6,139 bases of DNA from Rhodobiaceae bacterium (lineage in GTDB: Bacteria > Pseudomonadota > Alphaproteobacteria > Parvibaculales > Parvibaculaceae), in the NCBI GenBank assembly GCA_002401305.2, contig NVSO02000243.1, positions 1-6,139 of the forward strand, given 5' to 3'. This document shows positions 1 to 5,343 of the stretch, in pieces; the stretch's first letter is position 1, and every line of letters begins with the position of its first letter. The position numbers were made by a program, and so were the translations under genes. The notes under the pieces are model-generated. The model made no database searches and was not told where the DNA came from. It saw only the letters and a list, made by a program, of their open reading frames with translations.

Positions 1-1
1 G

Positions 2-370
2 ATGGGCAATACGGAAGTGAATAGTGTGCAAGCACTGTTGATTTTCAATATTGGCGATCAGGAGATGACAGCGGGTGAACTGCGTACGCGCGGTCACTAT
101 TTAGGCTCCAATGTTTCTTACAATCTGAAAAAACTTGTTGAGTCAGGTTATATCAACCACCAACGTTCAGATGCTGATCGACGCTCCGTGCGTGTGAAGT
201 TGACTGAACAGGGTCGTGAGATCCGTGATGCTGTGAGCGGTGTTTATAATCGTCACACTGTGTTGTTGGAAAAAATGGCCGATATTCACCCTGAAGAGCT
301 GGTGGCGTTGAACTCTGCCTTGTTCAAGCTAGAGCGTTTCTGGACCGATCAAATCCGGTTCCGCCTCTAA
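2..370 (+). CDS. ldtR: MarR-family regulator, LdtR-like (5' end outside window)
   Basis: This is the C-terminal 122 residues of a winged helix-turn-helix regulator of the MarR family, acting in the cytoplasm as a DNA-binding dimer. The visible part starts just before the wHTH. Helices span about residues 8-30, the recognition helix is SNVSYNLKKLVESGYI (36-51), the wing carries DADRRSVRV (57-65), and the dimerisation helices follow to the end (EKMADIHPEELVALNSALFKLERFWTDQ region). The sequence, in particular NSVQALLIFNIGD, GSNVSYNLKKLVE and the ERFWTDQIR end, matches my memory of LdtR from Rhizobiales. There LdtR controls an L,D-transpeptidase gene. Such an enzyme lies at 1441-2733, which supports the call. 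The first ATG (2-4) is probably internal: the frame is open to the left edge and the N-terminal dimerisation helix is missing, so roughly 40-50 residues likely lie upstream. Family assignment is firm; the LdtR name is by recognition only. Confidence 0.85.
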   Translation: MGNTEVNSVQALLIFNIGDQEMTAGELRTRGHYLGSNVSYNLKKLVESGYINHQRSDADRRSVRVKLTEQGREIRDAVSGVYNRHTVLLEKMADIHPEELVALNSALFKLERFWTDQIRFRL

Positions 371-436
371 TCCAGCATTGGGTTATAGAGATTGCGCCAC
401 CTATGCGCACTCGTGTGGCTGACTTTCTTGGTGATC

Positions 437-1246
437 TTATTTGTGCCGTTCTCGCTTTGGCGGGAGCGGCACAAATGCGCTTACCCGTTGGATGTAGTCA
501 GCGTAGTGGGGGCGGGTTTTTGTAAGGCCACGCTCCAGTAATTTTACGCCAGAGATATTGATGATCAAATAGGTCATCAATAGAGGCGCGAAAACGGTAG
601 CCATTGCAGCGTAACTTGTCAGACAGATGAAAAAGAGGCCCCACCAACGCAGGGCGTTGCCAAAGTAATTGGGATGCCTGCTCCAAGCCCAAAGGCCGGT
701 GTCGAGGACTTTTCCCTTATTGGTTGGATCGTGTTTGAAGGCGGTGAGCTGGGCGTCGGCTGTTGCTTCCATGAAGAAGCCGATACCAAAACAGACAATG
801 CCGACATAATCCAATACGCCAAATGGGTGGGCGTTATCGGCAAAGAGGGCAAGTTGGAGGGGCATAGAGATGATCCACGCCAAAACAGCTTGGAAAGTGA
901 AAACCGTCAGAAGGCTGCGCATCGGAAAGTCGGGGAACTTTCGGCGCATGGCTTGGTAACGGCGATCTTCTTCACCTTCCAGACGCCACCTGCGCCATAG
1001 GTATCCGCCCAGCCGGGCAGCCCACAGGGTGATTAATCCTAGAAGGAGAAAACTGCGCGGAGTTTGAGGCGCGGCCGTAAAATAGGCGACCCACGCAATC
1101 CATGCAAAACAAGGGGCCCAGAACGCATCGATAAAGCTGACGTCTTTAAGGCGCAAGCTGATGAGCCACAGAAAGACCATTAAGCCGAGAGCAGCCGCTA
1201 GGCACACCAACATTTGAGAGGTGTGATCAAAGAGTGGGTCAAACAT
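437..1246 (-). CDS. DUF1295 multi-pass membrane protein (steroid 5-alpha-reductase-like)
   Basis: The product is a 269-residue integral inner-membrane protein of the DUF1295 family, related to steroid 5-alpha-reductase C-terminal domains and isoprenylcysteine methyltransferase-like folds. The physiological substrate of bacterial members is not established. Hydrophobic segments lie at about residues 11-30, 40-58, 66-82, 112-134, 145-160 and 198-230. The family signature is present: EATADAQ (160-166), then KVLDTGLWAWSRHPNYFGNALRWWG (179-203), where RHPNYFG is the presumed cofactor-binding stretch, then LLERGLTKTRPHYADYIQRVSAFVP at the end. I chose ATG at 1246 because the first transmembrane segment follows directly and an AAGG lies about 11 nt upstream. 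A GTG at 1285 would add 13 residues without a good ribosome site. Length is normal for the family. The gene is convergent with ldtR and divergent from the L,D-transpeptidase gene, so it probably shares a control region with the latter. Confidence 0.85.
   Translation of the reverse strand: MFDPLFDHTSQMLVCLAAALGLMVFLWLISLRLKDVSFIDAFWAPCFAWIAWVAYFTAAPQTPRSFLLLGLITLWAARLGGYLWRRWRLEGEEDRRYQAMRRKFPDFPMRSLLTVFTFQAVLAWIISMPLQLALFADNAHPFGVLDYVGIVCFGIGFFMEATADAQLTAFKHDPTNKGKVLDTGLWAWSRHPNYFGNALRWWGLFFICLTSYAAMATVFAPLLMTYLIINISGVKLLERGLTKTRPHYADYIQRVSAFVPLPPKRERHK
439..476. terminator. Long hairpin between convergent genes
   Basis: The arms at 439-455 and 460-476 pair along all 17 positions, with two G-U wobbles on the plus-strand RNA and a 4-nt TTTG loop. 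The structure sits where ldtR and the DUF1295 gene converge. It forms the last codons of the DUF1295 gene and touches the last stop-codon base. No T-run follows the stem on either strand, so it is not a textbook intrinsic terminator. It may act as a bidirectional 3'-end barrier or an mRNA-stabilising stem. Confidence 0.5.
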
Positions 1247-1440
1247 AAAGAATTGTGCCTTAAGCTGTGTAAACTGGCATTTCACTTGCTCTGGTAAGGT
1301 GGAAAGCTTCGAAATCGCCGATTTGGCCCGTGTTTTCGCCAGTGTGTTCTAATTTGGGGCGTTTTGTAAATCTGTTTGGCTTGTTTTGGTGGACACAGCG
1401 GCTTTTTGCGAAAAGATAGAGACAATCAAGAGGTGTGTGA
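1247..1440. promoter_or_regulatory. Divergent intergenic control region
   Basis: This gap must hold the promoters for the minus-strand DUF1295 gene and the plus-strand L,D-transpeptidase gene. Small inverted repeats are visible: AAATC-GCC-GATTT at 1312-1324 and CTTTT-TGCG-AAAAG at 1402-1415. TTTTCGC at 1333-1339 is the inverse of GCGAAAA at 1408-1414. A TGGACA at 1390-1395 resembles a -35 element, but no good -10 follows at proper spacing. These are possible regulator sites only; no site is proven to be an LdtR operator. Confidence 0.35.
1428..1435 (+). promoter_or_regulatory. Ribosome binding site deciding a GTG start
   Basis: AAGAGGTG ends 5 nt before GTG 1441, with AGAGG about 7 nt away. 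An in-frame TGA at 1438-1440 excludes any earlier start. Later starts (GTG 1477, ATG 1501) have no comparable site, and the ATG would remove the basic n-region of the signal peptide. Confidence 0.65.
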
Positions 1441-2733
1441 GTGGGGCAGGCAACAATCTATCGTCAAGAACATCAGGTGACCCGCACTGTGCGTGCGGGC
1501 ATGTTGGCGGCGCTATGCCTTCTTGTCGCGTGGACCCTGCACGCAGGCCCGGCTCAGGCAGAACAGGTTTTTAATCCATGGGATCAAAATTGGGTGGACC
1601 CGTGGCAGTCAGATGCAGTTGCCCGGCCTGTTGAGCAACCTGTTTCTCAATCAACAATACCGACCCTTGGCGACGCTGGCTTTTGGCCCTTGTTGCGTGC
1701 CATGTCGATGTATGAGCAGATTGAAGAATGGGGCGGTTGGAAGTCTGTTCCTGACGGCGAAAAGATTGTGCCGGGTGATCGCGATGAGCGTATTCCGCTT
1801 ATTCGCCAACGCCTTGTGGCGACCGGGGACTTGCCCGTCTCGGATGGAGATCCCCATGTTTATGACGCCCGGCTTGAGAAGGCAGTGAAACGATTTCAAA
1901 CGCGTCACGGATTGGCACCAGACGGTATTGTTGGGCACCGGTCCATCAAGGCGATGAATGTGCCTGTGTCGCACCGTATCAAGCAAATCGCGATTAACAT
2001 TAAACGTCTCAATAAGCTCGCCCCTAAGCTGGGGCGGCGATATGTCTTTGTGAACATCGCGGGCCAAGAAGTGGAAGCTGTGTCTGATGGTAAAGTCGAT
2101 TTTCGCCGCCGGGTGATTGTGGGCAAACGAGATCGTCAGACCCCGGAGTATACGTCCAAGATTACCTTTGTTGCGCTCAATCCTTATTGGAATGTGCCAA
2201 AAAGTATTGCGCGGCGTGATCTTATTCCTAAGGCTGCTCGGGATCCGGGTTATCTAAAGCGGATGGGGATACGTGTTTTTACCGGGTACGGGGGGCGTGA
2301 AGTCAGTCCCTATTCGGTTGATTGGACAGCACCTTCAGCGACCAGCTATTTCTTGCGGCAGGACCCGAGCAAGCGCAATTCACTGGGGACCGTGAAAATC
2401 CATTTCCCAAACCCTCATGCGGTCTATCTGCATGATACGCCCTCTAAAAGCCTGTTCTGGCGTTCTAGCCGGGCTTATAGCTCTGGCTGCGTGCGTGTTG
2501 AACATGTGCATGACTTGTCGGCGTGGCTGCTGGCTGAGACGCCGGGCTGGGACAGGGCGCGTATCGATAAGGTGATTAATAAGACCCATGAGCGACGCGA
2601 CGTGTCGTTGAAAAAAAGCGTGCCGGTCTATTTGCTTTATCTCACCTCTTGGGTGGACGGCGAGGGGTTGCTGAATTTCCGTGACGATATTTACAGCATC
2701 GATAAAAATACGCGGACCACATCCCTCCGGTAG
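1441..2733 (+). CDS. ldtP: Secreted YcbB-type L,D-transpeptidase (YkuD domain)
   Basis: This 430-residue enzyme should form 3-3 crosslinks between meso-diaminopimelate residues of peptidoglycan (or attach proteins to it) in the periplasm. A signal peptide is clear: basic VTRTVRAG (13-20), a hydrophobic core (21-33) and an AQA cleavage site after residue 40. A peptidoglycan-binding repeat follows (about 115-175, with AVKRFQTRHGLAPDGIVG). The YkuD catalytic domain (about 201-385) carries NPYWNVPKSIARRDLIPK (247-264), His331 in VYLHDTPSK and the catalytic Cys350 in SSGCVRVEH. All key residues are intact. It is shorter than E. coli YcbB/LdtD (615 residues), mainly because the N-terminal scaffold is reduced, as I recall for alphaproteobacterial homologues. 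The gene uses a GTG start. The gene symbol is by analogy with the LdtR-controlled ldtP of Liberibacter; the ldtR-like gene nearby supports it but does not prove orthology. Confidence 0.9.
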   Translation: MGQATIYRQEHQVTRTVRAGMLAALCLLVAWTLHAGPAQAEQVFNPWDQNWVDPWQSDAVARPVEQPVSQSTIPTLGDAGFWPLLRAMSMYEQIEEWGGWKSVPDGEKIVPGDRDERIPLIRQRLVATGDLPVSDGDPHVYDARLEKAVKRFQTRHGLAPDGIVGHRSIKAMNVPVSHRIKQIAINIKRLNKLAPKLGRRYVFVNIAGQEVEAVSDGKVDFRRRVIVGKRDRQTPEYTSKITFVALNPYWNVPKSIARRDLIPKAARDPGYLKRMGIRVFTGYGGREVSPYSVDWTAPSATSYFLRQDPSKRNSLGTVKIHFPNPHAVYLHDTPSKSLFWRSSRAYSSGCVRVEHVHDLSAWLLAETPGWDRARIDKVINKTHERRDVSLKKSVPVYLLYLTSWVDGEGLLNFRDDIYSIDKNTRTTSLR

Positions 2734-2751
2734 GGTTTGCTTGTGTTGAGG

Positions 2752-2763
2752 GGGCAATTGCCC
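2752..2763. promoter_or_regulatory. 12-bp perfect palindrome upstream of the phosphodiesterase gene
   Basis: GGGCAATTGCCC is a perfect palindrome between the transpeptidase stop (2733) and the next start (2794). It could be a dimeric regulator's operator, or a 4-bp RNA stem with an AATT loop. No T-run follows, so it is not a terminator. Cotranscription of the two flanking genes therefore remains likely. Confidence 0.3.
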
Positions 2764-2793
2764 ATACTCTCATCCTCTATAAAGGGGACGCAC

Positions 2794-3567
2794 ATGAGAC
2801 CGGCAAAGTTTAGCTATTTAGAATCAGACACTGTTTTGGCAATGGCCCATCGGGGCGGTGCGAGCGCCTTTCCCGAAAATACCCTGCGTGCTTTTCAGCA
2901 TGCAGTGGATTTGGGATACCGCTATGTGGAGACAGATGTTCATGCGACCCGAGACGGTGTGCTCCTTGCCTTCCATGATGACAAGCTTGACCGTGTGACG
3001 AATAAAACCGGGGTGATTGCTGAGCTTGATTATGCGCAAGTCAAAGACGCATTGGTGGACGGCAAAGAACCTATCCCCCTGTTTGACGAATTGCTGTCGA
3101 GTTTTCCGGATTTAAAAATCAATATTGATCCCAAGCGTAGCAACGCTGTTGGGCCTTTGATTAGCGCCTTGCAGGAGCACAATGCAATTGACCGTGTGTG
3201 TGTGAATGCATTTTCGGCTGACCGTGTAACGCCAGTGCGGGAAGCTTTGGGCCCACGCCTCTGTACGGGCATGGGGCCAATGTCGACCACACGGTTGCGC
3301 ATGGCCAGTTTGTCTGGGCCGTTTGCAGGCATTTGGGGCCGCTTTAGCGAGGGGGCAGCACAAGTTCCTGTGATGCAATCAGGTATGAGAATCGTTGATC
3401 GCGCTTTTGTGGAGATGGCTCATCATCACGAAATACAGGTGCATGTGTGGACGATTGATGATCCAGACGAAATGAACGCGTTACTCGACCTTGGCGTTGA
3501 CGGTTTAATGACCGATGAACCCGAAGTATTGCGAGACGTTCTTGATAAGCGTGGTGAGTGGCGCTGA
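2794..3567 (+). CDS. Glycerophosphodiester phosphodiesterase (GDPD family)
   Basis: The 257-residue product should hydrolyse glycerophosphodiesters (deacylated phospholipid headgroups) to glycerol-3-phosphate and an alcohol, using a divalent metal. It has no signal peptide, so it is cytoplasmic, like E. coli UgpQ, which is of similar size. The TIM-barrel signature is present: AHRGGASAFPENT (18-30) with catalytic His19, Arg20 and Glu28. Glu46 and Asp48 (VETDVHATRDG) are metal ligands and His61 (AFHDD) is the second catalytic histidine. INIDPKR stands where many members have an IEIK-type strand. The end has VHVWTIDDPDEMNALLDLGVDGLMTDEP. ATG 2794 is preferred because AAGGGGA lies 5-6 nt before it; the TTG-type start at 2737 lacks a site and would extend the protein with non-family sequence. 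The 60-nt gap to the transpeptidase gene suggests one operon, coupling envelope turnover functions. The substrate is not determined. Confidence 0.9.
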   Translation: MRPAKFSYLESDTVLAMAHRGGASAFPENTLRAFQHAVDLGYRYVETDVHATRDGVLLAFHDDKLDRVTNKTGVIAELDYAQVKDALVDGKEPIPLFDELLSSFPDLKINIDPKRSNAVGPLISALQEHNAIDRVCVNAFSADRVTPVREALGPRLCTGMGPMSTTRLRMASLSGPFAGIWGRFSEGAAQVPVMQSGMRIVDRAFVEMAHHHEIQVHVWTIDDPDEMNALLDLGVDGLMTDEPEVLRDVLDKRGEWR

Positions 3568-3720
3568 TTTTTGGTGAAAACCCGATTTTCTAACAAAAAC
3601 AGAGAGATGCGACAATTCGCGGGCAGCATTTACGTTCTGACTGGCTCATATTTCGTAGCAATAAATGTCACACAACCTGTCCGGCGGCTGTTAAAATAAT
3701 TTTTACCATAGTTTTGGAGA

Positions 3721-3780
3721 CTGGTAGGCACCATGTGCCAAAAGTGGCTCTACCCAATGAGGAGAGAGCCGCGCTACCAG
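3721..3780 (+). ncRNA. Candidate structured leader RNA, three-way junction
   Basis: The 60-nt segment folds by simple pairing into a closed three-way junction. The outer stem is CTGGTAG (3721-3727) with CTACCAG (3774-3780). Hairpin 1 is GCAC (3728-3731) with GTGC (3735-3738) around a CAT loop. Hairpin 2 is GTGGCTCT (3744-3751) with AGAGCCGC (3765-3772), 8 bp with one G-U and a 13-nt purine-rich loop. A competing pairing also exists: GGTAG (3723-3727) with CTACC (3750-3754). No T-run follows, so it is not an intrinsic terminator as seen. It ends 55 nt before the hemA start. I do not recognise it as a known riboswitch class. It could be a leader element, a small RNA or DNA-level regulator sites. 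Confidence 0.45.
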
Positions 3781-3797
3781 TGGAACTTAGAAATTGA

Positions 3798-3819
3798 TTT
3801 CATGGGCTGGTTCGTGAAA
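3798..3819 (+). promoter_or_regulatory. Hairpin just before the hemA ribosome binding site
   Basis: TTTCATG (3798-3804) pairs with CGTGAAA (3813-3819), 7 bp including one G-U, with an 8-nt loop. It is followed at once by an A-run and the AAGGA site. Its loop and 3' side include CTGGT (3807-3811), which could instead pair with ACCAG (3776-3780) of the upstream junction, so the two structures may exclude one another. Confidence 0.35.
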
Positions 3820-3822
3820 AAA

Positions 3823-3827
3823 AAGGA
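3823..3827 (+). promoter_or_regulatory. hemA ribosome binding site
   Basis: AAGGA inside an A-rich run lies 8 nt before ATG 3836 and fixes the hemA start. It overlaps a GGATCC palindrome (3825-3830). Confidence 0.7.
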
Positions 3828-3835
3828 TCCTGGGT

Positions 3836-5047
3836 ATGGATTATGAAGCCAAGCTAGCTGACGCTGTTTCTGCGGTTCGTAGTGAAGGACGGTATCGCGT
3901 CTTTGCTGACATATTGCGCCATCGCGGTGCCTTTCCTCGTGCGACCTATCACGGTGAGCATGGAGAGCAACAAATTATTGTTTGGTGCTCTAATGATTAT
4001 CTGGGCATGGGACAAAACACCGATGTGATCGCTGCTATGCGCGATGCGGCTGATGCGCACGGAGCAGGCTCAGGCGGCACCCGTAATATTTCTGGGACAA
4101 CCCACCTGCATGTTCAGCTTGAAGATGAGCTGGCCGACTTGCACCAAAAAGAAGCGGCTCTTTTGTTTACCTCTGGGTATGCAGCGAATGACGCTACGTT
4201 GAGCACGCTTGCCAAGGTGCTTGGTGATTGTCTGATTATTTCGGATGAATTAAACCACGCGTCCATGATCGAAGGCATTCGCCGCGGGCAGGGACCCAAG
4301 CGGGTTTGGAAGCACAATGATTTGGCGCACTTGGAAGAGCTGCTGTCTAGCGCTGACCCTAAGCAAGCCAAAATGGTAGCCTTTGAGTCTGTCTATTCAA
4401 TGGACGGCGATATTGCTCCTGTCGGTGCTATTTGTGATCTGGCGCGTAAATACGGTGCCTTGACCTATCTTGATGAAGTGCATGCAGTGGGCCTTTACGG
4501 ACCACGTGGTGGCGGCATCGCTGAGCGCGATGGTGTATTGGATAAAGTCGACATCATCGAAGGAACGCTTGCGAAAGGTTACGGCGTGATGGGCGGTTAT
4601 ATCGCTGCCAGTGCCAATGTGGTTGATGTTGTGCGCTCCTATGCGCCTGGGTTTATTTTCTCAACCTCTTTGTCCCCTGTATTGGTTGCCGGTGTTCTGG
4701 CCAGTGTGCGGCATTTGAAAGTCAGTCAAATTGAACGGCAGCAGCACCAAGAGCGCGCGATTACTCTGCGCAAAATGCTTTTGGATGCTGGACTGCCTGT
4801 GCTGATGGCTGAGAGCCACATTGTTCCGGTTATGGTGGGTGATCCTGTCGCGTGTAAACAGGTGTCGGATGATTTGCTCGAGCATCACAACATCTATGTC
4901 CAGCCGATCAATTATCCAACCGTACCAAAGGGCACAGAGCGTTTGCGCTTTACGCCTTGTCCGTTGCACACAGACGAGATGATGGCAGACCTTGTCAAAG
5001 CTCTCGATACGGTTTGGACACAAAGGAACATCAAACGTGCCGCCTAA
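3836..5047 (+). CDS. hemA: 5-aminolevulinate synthase
   Basis: HemA condenses glycine with succinyl-CoA to 5-aminolevulinate, releasing CO2 and CoA. This is the first step of tetrapyrrole synthesis by the C4 route, in the cytoplasm, as a PLP-dependent homodimer. The 403 residues cover the whole family (about 400-410). Residues equivalent to the Rhodobacter capsulatus active site are present: Arg21, Asn53 (SNDYLGMG), Thr82 and Asn84 (GGTRNISGT), His141 ([12 protein letters not shown]), Asp213 and His216 (LDEVHAVG), and PLP-binding Lys247 ([14 protein letters not shown]). The Thr/Asn pair and the [11 protein letters not shown] end favour this family over 8-amino-7-oxononanoate synthase or 2-amino-3-ketobutyrate ligase. 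Small departures from my memory of the consensus: Gly248 after the lysine where Ala is usual, and FSTSLSP in place of FTTSLPP. The structured leader upstream suggests post-transcriptional control. The stop codon overlaps the start of the next gene by 11 nt, implying translational coupling. Confidence 0.97.
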   Translation: MDYEAKLADAVSAVRSEGRYRVFADILRHRGAFPRATYHGEHGEQQIIVWCSNDYLGMGQNTDVIAAMRDAADAHGAGSGGTRNISGTTHLHVQLEDELADLHQKEAALLFTSGYAANDATLSTLAKVLGDCLIISDELNHASMIEGIRRGQGPKRVWKHNDLAHLEELLSSADPKQAKMVAFESVYSMDGDIAPVGAICDLARKYGALTYLDEVHAVGLYGPRGGGIAERDGVLDKVDIIEGTLAKGYGVMGGYIAASANVVDVVRSYAPGFIFSTSLSPVLVAGVLASVRHLKVSQIERQQHQERAITLRKMLLDAGLPVLMAESHIVPVMVGDPVACKQVSDDLLEHHNIYVQPINYPTVPKGTERLRFTPCPLHTDEMMADLVKALDTVWTQRNIKRAA

Positions 5048-5309
5048 CGATACCCATAAATCAGGCTCGTCTTTGCACGCGGATGCGGTTTTGCATCCTG
5101 ATGGCGTCATCTTTGAGATGATTGCCGCAGGCAATGCCATGAAGGTATCTGCGATTGATGGGGCGAGTGGGTTTGAGGTGTGTATTGTCGGCAGTGCCAA
5201 AGAAAGCAAGGCCGAGCTGCAACGAGTGGCTTTGGCGAAACTTGATTTTGTGATGGCCAAAAAGAATAAAACCGCGATCGGCACACCGGATCGCGGTTTT
5301 TATGCTTAG
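5037..5309 (+). CDS. Small DUF6898-like protein of unknown function
   Basis: A 90-residue soluble protein with no signal peptide or membrane segment. The conserved core is about residues 22-76 ([20 protein letters not shown], then a FEVCIVG strand, then [17 protein letters not shown]). It resembles the small alphaproteobacterial proteins I remember as DUF6898, usually with the FE...G...VKVSAID...EV.IVG...ALRKL pattern; no function is known to me. I chose GTG 5037: AAAGGA lies about 9 nt upstream and the frame before it overlaps hemA without family resemblance. An ATG at 4992 is possible but less likely. The start lies inside the hemA end, so the pair is probably cotranscribed and coupled. Oddly, residues 78-89 are encoded by an intrinsic terminator, and the stop codon lies beyond its T-run; the tail ([13 protein letters not shown]) is probably not part of the folded domain. 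The link with hemA hints at a role near tetrapyrrole synthesis, but that is inference. Confidence 0.75.
   Translation: MPPNDTHKSGSSLHADAVLHPDGVIFEMIAAGNAMKVSAIDGASGFEVCIVGSAKESKAELQRVALAKLDFVMAKKNKTAIGTPDRGFYA
5268..5301. terminator. Strong bidirectional intrinsic terminator
   Basis: AAAACCGCGATC (5268-5279) is perfectly repeated inverted at 5289-5300, with a 9-nt loop and a T-run at 5297-5301. The mirrored A-run on the left gives a T-rich tail on the minus strand as well, so it should stop both hemA-side transcripts and the converging mucR transcript. It lies entirely within the coding end of the small gene, before its TAG at 5307-5309. Confidence 0.85.
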
Positions 5310-5325
5310 CCATAGTAATGGCTAA
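5306..5325. repeat. Second hairpin between the convergent genes
   Basis: TTAGCCAT (5306-5313) and ATGGCTAA (5318-5325) form a perfect 8-bp stem with a 4-nt AGTA loop. It contains the small gene's stop codon and follows the terminator directly. It has no clear T-run. It may back up termination, or shield the mucR 3' end. A short direct repeat TTAAGAG (5328-5334 and 5344-5350) follows; the latter copy covers the mucR stop. Confidence 0.45.
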
Positions 5326-5343
5326 CTTTAAGAGTGGTGCGCC

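Larger units (their letters stand above)
3568..3835 (+). promoter_or_regulatory. hemA upstream region
   Basis: This 268-nt gap must contain the hemA promoter and 5' UTR unless hemA is read from the upstream operon. The stretch 3691-3710 is A/T-rich with a -10-like TAAAAT (3692-3697), but no convincing -35 is seen. No strong terminator follows the phosphodiesterase gene; GAAAA/TTTTC around 3578-3592 is too weak. No FnrL-type two-half dyad (TTGAT-N4-ATCAA) is present; only a single TTGAT half at 3794-3798. The second half is occupied by the structured leader listed separately. Confidence 0.4.

Noticed and set aside
674..1000. 108-codon plus-strand frame opposite the DUF1295 gene
   Set aside because: Antisense shadow of a well-supported membrane-protein gene; translation looks like reversed hydrophobic codons with no recognisable motif.
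1651..2067. 138-codon minus-strand frame opposite the L,D-transpeptidase gene
   Set aside because: Antisense shadow; the sense frame carries a signal peptide, a peptidoglycan-binding repeat and an intact YkuD motif.
2737..2793. N-terminal extension of the phosphodiesterase from an earlier start
   Set aside because: No ribosome site at that start, and the extension crosses the palindrome and intercistronic gap; the ATG at 2794 has AAGGGGA at proper spacing.
3691..3705. Near-match to a CtrA site (TTAA-N7-TTTA) upstream of hemA
   Set aside because: The second half deviates and the region is A/T-rich, so such a match is expected by chance.
3721..3780. Hammerhead ribozyme or purine-riboswitch reading of the leader junction
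   Set aside because: The conserved CUGAUGA and GAAA core of hammerheads and the purine-riboswitch junction bases are not present; only the overall three-way shape is shared.
3794..3808. FnrL-type half-site TTGAT upstream of hemA
   Set aside because: The second half ATCAA is absent at the required spacing, and the position lies between the leader junction and the ribosome site, where an activator would not work.
4661..5284. 207-codon open frame on the minus strand opposite hemA
   Set aside because: It lies antisense to hemA and the small gene, whose frames are strongly supported. Its translation has no family resemblance and it has no ribosome site of note.
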